The notes under the pieces were generated by a model. It worked only from the letters and a program-made list of their open reading frames with translations, did no database searches and was not told the origin of the DNA. From Photobacterium frigidiphilum (GTDB taxonomy: Bacteria; Pseudomonadota; Gammaproteobacteria; Enterobacterales; Vibrionaceae), in assembly GCF_003025615.1 (NCBI RefSeq), contig NZ_PYMJ01000026.1, positions 30,501-94,500 on the forward strand: a stretch of DNA of 64,000 nucleotides, given 5' to 3'. Each line of letters starts with the position of its first letter. The first letter of the stretch is position 1. Position numbers and translations under genes: made by a program. Below are positions 43,605-50,764 of the stretch, piece by piece.

Positions 43605-43887
43605 TATTATTTCTCTGCTTAGCTGTTGATGGGTAACCTGCTTCAGCGGTGGATTTCTCTATACTTGCTATGTCAGTTATTTCATCATCGAAAGTGACTC
43701 GTGCGAGCTTATCATCAAGAGATGTTTCGACATTGGAAACTCCCTCAACCTTCTTCAACGCAGCCTTTATTGTTAAAGGGCATACTGGACATGTCATAGT
43801 GGGGATATCTAACTCAACAACTTGTTCTTTTGCACTGACCGAATTTAAGAACACAACACTAAACAATGCTAATGCTAACCTTTTCAT
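43597..43887 (-). CDS. merP: Mercuric transport periplasmic protein
   Basis: The 96-residue protein has a signal peptide (ending NSVSA) and an HMA ferredoxin-like domain with the metal motif TMTCPVCPLTIKAAL. MerP binds Hg(II) in the periplasm and passes it to MerT. ATG at 43887 follows AAAGGA. It lies 10 bases after merT. Confidence 0.92.
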   Translation of the reverse strand: MKRLALALFSVVFLNSVSAKEQVVELDIPTMTCPVCPLTIKAALKKVEGVSNVETSLDDKLARVTFDDEITDIASIEKSTAEAGYPSTAKQRNNNE

Positions 43888-43897
43888 ATCAGATCCT

Positions 43898-44218
43898 TTA
43901 AGCAATCACTGGAATCCAGTAAGGGCTTGTTACCAAAGCTAAAGCGATAACAGATGTAATCCATAGTGTCGCCTTTTGATGTTGGCGTGCTTTAGGTATT
44001 GCGCATATCGCCCCTTCTTTGCACTTTTTTACAGGACGATAGATACGCCTTGCAGCTAAGAGAAAGGTAACAATAACCGCGATGATGAAGAAAGGGCGAT
44101 ATGGCTCAAGCAATGTTAAGCCACTGATCCATGAGCCGCTAATTCCAAGCAGAAGCAATATAAAAGGGCCTGCACAGCATAAGCCTGCTCCAATAGCTGC
44201 GATCATTCCGCCAATCAA
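43898..44218 (-). CDS. merT: Mercuric transport membrane protein
   Basis: The 106-residue protein has three transmembrane segments, the vicinal cysteines GAGLCCAGP in the first, and the cytoplasmic pair CKEGAICAIP, all typical of MerT. The best usual start codon is a TTG at 44218, about 17 bases after an AAGGAG site. In-frame codons before it read KSPSIP, as in other MerT N-termini, but contain no ATG, GTG or TTG. The true start codon is uncertain and may be mutated. Confidence 0.85.
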   Translation of the reverse strand: MIGGMIAAIGAGLCCAGPFILLLLGISGSWISGLTLLEPYRPFFIIAVIVTFLLAARRIYRPVKKCKEGAICAIPKARQHQKATLWITSVIALALVTSPYWIPVIA

Positions 44219-44254
44219 AGGGATTGATGGGCTTTTCTCCTTAACTGCATATTA

Positions 44255-44293
44255 TTGATTAAATGTAGCAGCCGTACTTAGGTACGGAGTCAA
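44255..44293 (-). promoter_or_regulatory. MerR-type operator and promoter before merT
   Basis: On the minus strand TTGACT (-35, 44293-44288) is followed by CCGTACCTAAGTACGG, a dyad almost identical to the mer operator of Tn501-type elements, then CTACATTTAAT as a -10 region. The overlong spacer of 19-20 bp is the mark of MerR-activated promoters. Confidence 0.85.
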
Positions 44294-44297
44294 GTCA

Positions 44298-44681
44298 CTA
44301 TTCTTTGAAAGAATCAACAATCGGACAGGATAAGTCAGAGGTGCTGGAGCATTGGTCAATTAGGTGACTAAGGTTAGATTCAAGGCGTTGAAGATCGGCG
44401 ATTTTTTTGCTTACAAGTACAAGCTTTTGTTTGGCAAGTGATTGAACTTCAAGGCAGTCTCCATCTCCTAGCGTCAGGAGGTTTATAATTTCGTCAAGAG
44501 TAAAACCTAACTCCTGTGCTCGCTTGATAAAACATAACCTTTGTAATACTTCCGAAGGGTACTGGCGAAAGCCCTCAGTAGGTTTCTGTGGTTGAGCGAG
44601 CAAACCTTTTCTTTCGTAAAAACGAATGGTTTCTACATTAACTCCTGCGGCATTCGCTAATTTTCCAATTGTTAACGTCAT
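44298..44681 (-). CDS. merR: MerR-type mercury-responsive regulator
   Basis: The 127-residue protein has the MerR winged-helix start (TIGKLANAAGVNVETIRFYERKGLL, given in parts), a dimer helix and cysteines at 76, 111 and 119. These sit at the positions of the three Hg-binding cysteines of Tn501 MerR; the last interval is one residue shorter. It is upstream of merT on the same strand rather than divergent, with the mer operator between the two genes. It should activate merT-merP in response to Hg(II). Confidence 0.9.
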   Translation of the reverse strand: MTLTIGKLANAAGVNVETIRFYERKGLLAQPQKPTEGFRQYPSEVLQRLCFIKRAQELGFTLDEIINLLTLGDGDCLEVQSLAKQKLVLVSKKIADLQRLESNLSHLIDQCSSTSDLSCPIVDSFKE

Positions 44682-44721
44682 AACTCACTTCTCAATCGTT
44701 TCACACCGTTCAACTACATAC

Positions 44722-44754
44722 TATACCCAAGTTACCTCAAGGTGCTTGGGTATA
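44722..44754 (+). repeat. Collapsed copy of the MITE-like element
   Basis: A complete left end (TATACCCAAGTTACCTCAAG plus GTG) is joined directly to the last ten bases of the right end (CTTGGGTATA), with no element body between. It lies upstream of merR. Confidence 0.65.
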
Positions 44755-44781
44755 TAGTCGCGAGGTGATTCAGGATACTTA

Positions 44782-44864
44782 ATACCAACTTAAATAAGTA
44801 TCTGTTCATTCTTATCGATTTTTTATGCGCAAATTTATGACCATTTACTTATCCATATTGGAAT
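44782..44864 (+). repeat. Extended copy of the ATACCAA hairpin repeat
   Basis: ATACCAACTTAAATAAGTA and ACCATTTACTTATCCATA match the two halves of the copy at 36678 well, but 35 extra bases lie in the middle (83 bp instead of 48). The closing end is TTGGAAT. Confidence 0.6.
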
Positions 44865-44958
44865 AAGAATTACTCAGAGGAATATATTAAGAGACATATG
44901 TCATGATGTGCTTGGCTTTGACTCAACTCCAAGGTCTAAAATATATTTAGGGGGACGG

Positions 44959-45033
44959 ATGGCAAAAACACCGACAATTGGAAAATTAACATTGCCTATG
45001 GTCATCTGCTATCACCATCGCTTTAAGGAGTAG
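44959..45033 (+). CDS. 24-residue leader or truncated frame before the thioredoxin-like gene
   Basis: An ATG after GGGGGACGG opens a frame reading MAKTPTIGKLTLPMVICYHH with four more residues, ending 6 bases before the next gene's start. Its tail contains the next gene's ribosome site, so it could couple translation. TTGACT lies about 40 bases upstream. It may equally be the stump of a deleted gene. Confidence 0.35.
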   Translation: MAKTPTIGKLTLPMVICYHHRFKE

Positions 45034-45039
45034 TAGGTT

Positions 45040-45306
45040 ATGACAGCTAAACGTAAAATTGAGATTTTCAGTGCGGGCTGTGCTGTTTGTAACGAGGTTG
45101 TTGAACAGGTAAAGAGTATGGCTTGCCCATCTTGTGATATTACCGTTCTTGATATGCACGAACAAAGCATTGCCGCCCGCGCAAAGGTACTTGGAATCAA
45201 GTCACTTCCTGCTGTTGTTATCGATGGCAAACTTGCTGATTGCTGTGCCAAGCGTGGTATTGACGAGTCGGTACTTAGAGCTGCAGGGGTAGGTTCACCT
45301 ATCTGA
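45040..45306 (+). CDS. Small thioredoxin-like protein linked to the mercury genes
   Basis: The 88-residue protein has a thioredoxin/glutaredoxin-like start with KIEIFSAGCAVCNEVVEQV, a second pair ACPSC, the cis-proline motif SLPAVVIDGKLADCC and a terminal valine-rich helix. Such proteins are common beside merTP and arsenic genes and are thought to handle thiol-bound metal. AAGGAG precedes the ATG. It is divergent from merR. Confidence 0.8.
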   Translation: MTAKRKIEIFSAGCAVCNEVVEQVKSMACPSCDITVLDMHEQSIAARAKVLGIKSLPAVVIDGKLADCCAKRGIDESVLRAAGVGSPI

Positions 45307-45753
45307 CCTAACCAGTGCCTATTCCTAGAAATAGATAACCGTGCTTGAAGCACTCGTTAGCAGTCATAGAGGGCAGGAAAGGGGTAACGGGAACGAAACC
45401 GTTGATAAATACGGTGATGTGATTGATTTTATCTGTGTGATAAGCGAGACGAAAAAGCAGCTCGAGCTTTTTCCAACAAGGCGATAGGCCAGCATGGCTT
45501 ACCTGAAAAAGTGGAGCTAATGAGTTAGCGCTGCATAATATCAATGTCCAACTTTGGTTTGCGGGTAAGGTACTCAACCTGATTGAAGTGCTTCAAGTTA
45601 ACTCTTTAAATAACATAGTTGAGCAAAGTCACCGGAAAATGCCGTCATGTCACTCATTGTGAGTAAAAGCCAGCGAGGTAATCAACACTTTGTCTCGGTA
45701 TTTCACCCCGCAGATTGCCCCAAAACAGCGACCGTTAACCCACAAATGTGACG
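45307..45753. other. Stretch without recognised genes between the thioredoxin-like and dinI-like genes
   Basis: About 450 bp. Short open frames on both strands show no ribosome sites and no family I recognise. The codon pattern suggests decayed coding sequence of unknown origin. Confidence 0.35.
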
Positions 45754-45990
45754 TTAATGTTCATAAAGCCATTCGTCTGCTTCATCAAACATTTCTTCAA
45801 GTAGCTGACTGACTAATTTTTTATCTGTGCTCAAAGCCCTGAGTACAGTTAACGCATTGTTGTTCCCTTTACGAACGCGAATAACCGCTTCCGGCCAACG
45901 TAATAAGATACGACGAGTAAATTCGTTTTCGAGCTTTGGAAATCCGTTATCAGGGAGATTTTTTTTATTCACCATCAATTCAATTTTCAT
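45754..45990 (-). CDS. DinI-family SOS protein
   Basis: The 78-residue protein matches the DinI family over its full length: KIELMVNKK, FTRRILLRWPEAVIRVRKGN, DKKLVSQLLEEMFDEADEWLYEH in parts. E. coli DinI binds RecA filaments and tunes the SOS response. ATG at 45990 follows GAGG. A LexA box lies 19 bases upstream of the start, so it is SOS-induced. Confidence 0.85.
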   Translation of the reverse strand: MKIELMVNKKNLPDNGFPKLENEFTRRILLRWPEAVIRVRKGNNNALTVLRALSTDKKLVSQLLEEMFDEADEWLYEH

Positions 45991-46008
45991 ACAACACCTC
46001 AAAGAATA

Positions 46009-46024
46009 CTGTATATAACAACAG
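46009..46024. promoter_or_regulatory. LexA (SOS) box before the dinI-like gene
   Basis: CTGTATATAACAACAG has the CTG-N10-CAG form of the gammaproteobacterial LexA site, with an AT-rich centre. It sits just upstream of the dinI-like ribosome site. Confidence 0.85.
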
Positions 46025-46069
46025 TGATTATATAGTCAGTGTCATGAAAAGCAATGGCTTTATCTCGAT

Positions 46070-46142
46070 TCTGTCGCAAGCTGGAGTCGTGAATTATGAA
46101 CTCAATCAACATTCATCACTTCCAAAGCCAGCTTGCGATAGA
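46070..46142. repeat. 15-bp inverted repeat with 43-base loop
   Basis: TCTGTCGCAAGCTGG (46070-46084) pairs with CCAGCTTGCGATAGA (46128-46142) with one mismatch. The arms could be ends of a tiny non-coding mobile element or a large RNA hairpin. No target duplication is evident. Confidence 0.5.
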
Positions 46143-46412
46143 GAAGAAATGTGAGTTAACTCATTAATTGTATAGCGCTTTCTCTGTTACCGTACCCTGA
46201 GTGTTTCTAGCATCAGTCGTATATTGGTTTTGCAGCTTAGTACACGGTTTTACATAGTGAAGGATAAACAATGGATATCGCCAATGCACTCCAAGGTGAT
46301 TGTCTGGCTTGTTCTGGTGTCTATAAGAAATGTTTTTTAATGAAATGTTCATTTTTATTGGTTCAGCTCAGTGATTTTGAAAAATAGAAATAACAGAAAT
46401 TTTTGGTGGAAT

Positions 46413-47909
46413 ATGATTAATAAAACGAGAACGTTAAGGTGTTTTACTGGGTGTATTAGCGCAACGTTACTTTTGGTTTTGGTTGGCTGTAAAAGTAATA
46501 TCGAGCTGGGTTCAACAGCATCAACTTGCTCTCTAGTAGGTGGTACCTGGGATTTAATAGCTGATACCGATTATTCACAATGTGGTGGTTCAGGAAAAAA
46601 AGAAAAAATGATTTTTACTGTCACTCAGCAGGGGTGCCAATTATCAAATGATTATGGGGTTACTGGTACGATTGATGGCACAGATGTTCAATGGAAGGTA
46701 CCTCCTTGGTTTATTAATGGTGGCGAAGTCACCTATCTTGAAGCTACTGCCAAAATTCAGGATAAGAAAATAGAAGGGGGCTATTACTGGACATGGAGTG
46801 ATGGCAATACTGAGTGTTCAGGCACTACCAAAGTAAATGGCACTATTTTGGCGAAGGAAGATGCGATAAGTGCCCAATCGGAGGTGAAAGAAAAAAATCC
46901 GATGTTATCACCAAAAGAGGGAAATATTGCCCACACTTTTTCATTAAAAACGCCCAGTGCTAAAGCCGTTTACCTTGCTGGAGAGATGAGCGATTGGAAA
47001 GAGAATGTTTTTAAAATGCAGCAAGGAGAAAACGATAATTGGTCTTTAACGCTGTATTTACCACAAGGGGCCTGGCAGTATAAATTTGTTGTAGATGGGC
47101 AGTGGAAATATGATCAAAGCAATCCCAAAACAACAGATGATGGCTTTGACGGTTTAAATTCGGTTATTGTTTTAGGGAAAGAGATTGCAGAATTAAGCGT
47201 TAACCAGAATATTCCCCATGGCTCAGTCATCAATAGTGATTTTGACAGTAAAGCCCTTGGTGAAAATAGTCCTTTTACTGTGTATCTGCCCCCAGCTTAC
47301 TCTGCTGATAGCCAAAAAAGTTATCCCCTTTTACTATTACTGCATGGTTATGGTAGCGATCAAGAACAATGGGTCAGAGATGGGAAAATACAAAATTTCA
47401 TGGACAATCTTATCCATGCCGGATTAATTGAACCATTTATTATAGTTATGCCCTATGGTGATAAAAGTCAGTATGTGAACAACACAGAAACCCATATTAT
47501 GGACGAATTAATCCCCTATGTAAGGGAACAGTATCGTATAAAGTCGGGTAAAACGTTCACCGCTATTTCAGGGGGATCAATGGGAGGTTTTGGCGCACTC
47601 TATTTAGCGCATCGCCATCAGGATGTTTTTGGGTTGTCTGTGCCACTCAGTGGTTATTTTGATCTAAGCTATTACCCAGAATTCAATCCGAAAAAATTCA
47701 CTATGGAGCCAGAACTTTATATCTATTGCGGTACTGATGATCATATTAGTTTTGCTCGTAATGAAGACCTTGTTAAATTGCTAAAAAAGGAAGGGGTTGA
47801 TTTCACATATAAGACTGCATCTGGAGGTCATACTTGGCGATATTGGAATGGTATCACCACAGATTTCCTGACGGTTATATCTGATTTCTTTAATAAACAA
47901 GCTTAAGTT
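46413..47909 (+). CDS. Lipoprotein esterase with glycogen-binding-like domain
   Basis: The frame's last sense codon is at 47904-47906 and the stop follows. The 497-residue lipoprotein has lipobox LVGC (Cys26), a cysteine-containing N-terminal domain of unknown type (about 30-135) and an AMPK/CBM48-like beta-sandwich (about 155-245: KAVYLAGEMSDWKENVFKM, GAWQYKFVVDGQW). A C-terminal EsterD-like alpha/beta hydrolase (about 255-497) follows. The nucleophile is Ser389 in GGSMGGFGAL, with an Asp at 442/443 in YCGTDDH and His473 in GGHTWRYW. The catalytic domain resembles enterochelin and feruloyl esterases; the substrate is unknown. Confidence 0.87.
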
Positions 47910-48015
47910 TAACGAACTCAGAGAGTGGTTAGGTTTCATGAAAACCATATTTCGTTTACGTTCAAATCATGCAGGATCTGACTATGTGCCAACAATAAGC
48001 GCGGCTTGTTAGAAA

Positions 48016-48051
48016 ATCGCCTGTTTATACTTTTTAGTGAAAACAGGCGAT
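48016..48051. terminator. Hairpin between convergent genes
   Basis: An 11-bp perfect stem ATCGCCTGTTT/AAACAGGCGAT with a 14-base loop lies between the esterase gene and the convergent gene at 48105. No long T run follows, so it is a weak terminator candidate. Confidence 0.45.
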
Positions 48052-48104
48052 GGGGCGTTTACTGTTAAATGTGGTGATATGAATTTGAAGATGAAGGGTA
48101 CGGT

Positions 48105-48431
48105 CTACTTAGGATAGACAGCCTGGCGACCGCAACCTGCACAAACACCATGTTGAATACGAAGCTCGCAGTCATGAGTTGTAGGATTACCATGCGGGCA
48201 TGCATCATCAACACCTTCTATATGGTTTAACGAAAAGCTGCCTTGCGTCGCATTACCGCGGGGATCATATTCGCCTTTTTCACCAAACCCTTTATTTGCT
48301 TGAATTGTATCAAGCATGGTCGACAGGTCGTGAGCAAATAATTCTGCATAGCGTGCATCTTCTGCGACCATTTCACTCATTCGATGTAATACAGTGGCAA
48401 CGCGTGTCTGAGCGTTTTTATTATCTGCCAT
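48105..48431 (-). CDS. Conserved-looking Cys/His-rich hypothetical protein after guaD
   Basis: The 108-residue protein starts MADNKNAQTRVATVLHRMSEMV, is helical in its first half, and ends with a metal-site-like arrangement: CPHGNPTTHDCELRIQHG followed by CAGCGRQAVYP. ATG at 48431 follows AGGAG at a long spacing. It lies 111 bases after guaD on the same strand, so it may be the last gene of the xdh operon. I do not recognise the family. Confidence 0.65.
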   Translation of the reverse strand: MADNKNAQTRVATVLHRMSEMVAEDARYAELFAHDLSTMLDTIQANKGFGEKGEYDPRGNATQGSFSLNHIEGVDDACPHGNPTTHDCELRIQHGVCAGCGRQAVYPK

Positions 48432-48542
48432 AGTAGTTAAAGCTCCTGTATTGAGGTTGTTATGGCTTCGTTGAGGTAACCATAACAACCTTATATTTGT
48501 GGGTAATATGTTCTTAATGTGCATCAGTGCTTTCGACGGCGC

Positions 48543-49889
48543 TTACACTGCAATTTTCGCTTTAGGCGTTTCACCATGAATGTCGTAAGCTTTCTTGCCA
48601 TAAATATAGGTTTGAGACACGGTTCTATCGTCTCCAAGGCTCATTAATACAAACAGCTTTTCTTCAAGGTTGATGGTTTGCCTCATTCGAAAACGCATAA
48701 GCTGTGTTGCATGAAGGTCTAGTACAACGAAATCGGCTTCTTTCCCTATCGCAAGGTTGCCAATTTTATCGTCAAGGTGCAGGGCTTTTGCTCCGCCTAA
48801 TGTGGCTAAAAATAGTGACTTGATGGGGTGAAGCTTCTCTTGCTGCAATTGCATGATTTTGTAGGCTTCACTCATGGTTTGTAGCAATGAAAAGCTTGTG
48901 CCGGCACCTACATCTGTTCCCATACCTACATTGATATTAAACTTTTCCATTTTAGGTAGGTTGAACAAACCTGAACCTAAGAAAAGGTTAGATGTGGGGC
49001 AAAAAGCAATGGATGAATCAGTGTCTGCGAGTCGCTGGCATTCACAATCTGAAAGGTGAATACCATGGGCGAACACCGAGCGTTTGTGCAATAGACCGTA
49101 GTGGTCGTATACATCAAGGTAGCTTTCACGATCTGGGAAAAGGTCTAATACCCATTCGATTTCTTTTTTATTTTCAGAAAGGTGGGTGTGCATGAAAACA
49201 TCAGGGTATTCCTTTAACAACTGACCGACAGTGGCGAGTTGTTCATTGGTACTGGTGGGTGCAAAGCGCGGTGTTACTGCATAATGCAGCCGCCCTTTAT
49301 TGTGCCAGCGTTCGATTAGCTCTTTAGATTCTTCGTAACCTGATTGCGGTGTGTCGGTAAGGTAATCTGGCGCATTACGATCCATTAGCACTTTACCGGC
49401 GATCATGCGTAAATTACGTTTTTCGGCTTCTTCGAAAAAGACATTAACCGATTCTTTATGTACCGTGCCAAATACCAGTGCGGTTGTTGTACCGTTACTG
49501 GCGAGTTCATCAAGAAACAGTGTCGCGACTTGATGGGCATAAACTGGATTTTTAAAACGTAACTCTTCGGGAAAAGTATAGTTTTCTAACCAATCTAAAA
49601 GCTGTTCACCATAAGAGGCAATCATGCCTGTTTGTGGGTAATGGATATGGGTATCAATAAAGCCCGATGTAATGATTTTATCTTTAAAGACTTTTACTGT
49701 GATGTGTTTAGGTTGTCTTGCTAATACATCTTCTGCTGGTCCAATATCAACAATATGACCATTTTCGACAACCAAAACGCCATCTTCAAAATACTGGTAA
49801 GAATCGTCGAGTCCGACATCTTTAGGGTCAGCCACGCTGTGTACAATGGCTGAGCGGTATGCGATTTTTTGTGATGCCATTTCGTTCAA
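48543..49889 (-). CDS. guaD: Guanine deaminase
   Basis: GuaD converts guanine to xanthine. The 448-residue amidohydrolase has SGFIDTHIHYPQTGMI, HTHLSENKKE, FAHGIHLSDCE and GMGTDVGAGTSFSLLQT, the guanine deaminase metal and substrate motifs. It follows xdhC by 18 bases in the xdhA-xdhB-xdhC-guaD operon, so its product feeds straight to xanthine dehydrogenase. Confidence 0.95.
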   Translation of the reverse strand: MNEMASQKIAYRSAIVHSVADPKDVGLDDSYQYFEDGVLVVENGHIVDIGPAEDVLARQPKHITVKVFKDKIITSGFIDTHIHYPQTGMIASYGEQLLDWLENYTFPEELRFKNPVYAHQVATLFLDELASNGTTTALVFGTVHKESVNVFFEEAEKRNLRMIAGKVLMDRNAPDYLTDTPQSGYEESKELIERWHNKGRLHYAVTPRFAPTSTNEQLATVGQLLKEYPDVFMHTHLSENKKEIEWVLDLFPDRESYLDVYDHYGLLHKRSVFAHGIHLSDCECQRLADTDSSIAFCPTSNLFLGSGLFNLPKMEKFNINVGMGTDVGAGTSFSLLQTMSEAYKIMQLQQEKLHPIKSLFLATLGGAKALHLDDKIGNLAIGKEADFVVLDLHATQLMRFRMRQTINLEEKLFVLMSLGDDRTVSQTYIYGKKAYDIHGETPKAKIAV

Positions 49890-49907
49890 TCCTATTGTTC
49901 GTTCAGA

Positions 49908-50741
49908 TTAAGCCAGCTTGCTCTGTCGAATGGCCGATGCTGTATCAACCGGGCGTTTTTGCTCCAGTTCTTCACCTTGATAGTGAGCAATCAGTTCGCC
50001 AGCGACAGAAACGGCAATTTCAGCCGGGTGTTTTCCTTTCACCGCTGCGATGCCAATAGGGCAAACCATGCGTTCTACTGTTGCTTGGTCGTAGCCGCGT
50101 TCTGTTAATCTGTAATCAAATTTTTTGCGCTTGGTTTGCGAACCAATCATGCCGAAATAAGCGACGTCTTCACGCTTTAAAATGGCTTTTGCCAAATCGA
50201 AATCAAGCTGGTGGTTGTGTGTCATAACAAGGTAATAGCTGTTGGGTGGCATATGTTTGACTTCAGCAACAGGATCGTCACTCACTAGCTTATTAATGCC
50301 TGTTGGAAGGTGTTCTGGAAATTCATTTTCGCGCTCGTCAATCCAAGTCACTTTAAAGGGTAGCGTTGCCACAATATGTAGCAGTGCTTTCGCCACATGA
50401 CCGGCACCAAATAGCACCAAATGATTTTGCTGTTGACCTATGGGCTCAAAGCTTAGTGTTGCCATACCACCGCAGCATTGACCCAAGCGTGCACCAAGGT
50501 TAAAACGCTCCACTTTTAAGTGGTTATCGCCGATTAGCAGCATTTCGCGTGCCATTTTTGTCGCCAAATGTTCAAGATGACCGCCGCCAATAGTGGCGAC
50601 GAGCCCGTCACGAGTTACTAGCATTTTTGTACCTGCATCGCGAGGTACAGAGCCTTTGTCTTCTAAAACGGTGACCATTACGCAAGCTTCACCTTTTTCT
50701 TCCAGTCTCGCTAGCTCATGAATCCAGTTATCATTGAACAT
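49908..50741 (-). CDS. xdhC: Xanthine dehydrogenase accessory protein
   Basis: XdhC binds molybdenum cofactor, supports its sulphuration and inserts it into XdhB. The 277-residue protein has GTKMLVTRDGLVATIGGGHLEH, the cysteine region RLGQCCGGMATL and a C-terminal Rossmann-like part (LVLFGAGHVAKALLH, MTHNHQLD, CPIGIAAVKGKHPAEIAVSVAGEL in parts). It lies 23 bases after xdhB. Confidence 0.94.
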   Translation of the reverse strand: MFNDNWIHELARLEEKGEACVMVTVLEDKGSVPRDAGTKMLVTRDGLVATIGGGHLEHLATKMAREMLLIGDNHLKVERFNLGARLGQCCGGMATLSFEPIGQQQNHLVLFGAGHVAKALLHIVATLPFKVTWIDERENEFPEHLPTGINKLVSDDPVAEVKHMPPNSYYLVMTHNHQLDFDLAKAILKREDVAYFGMIGSQTKRKKFDYRLTERGYDQATVERMVCPIGIAAVKGKHPAEIAVSVAGELIAHYQGEELEQKRPVDTASAIRQSKLA

Positions 50742-50764
50742 ATTGACGCTCCTAATCCGTTACA

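Noticed and set aside
45307..45600. Possible transposase remnant
   Set aside because: I could not match any frame to a known transposase motif, so it is left as unassigned sequence.
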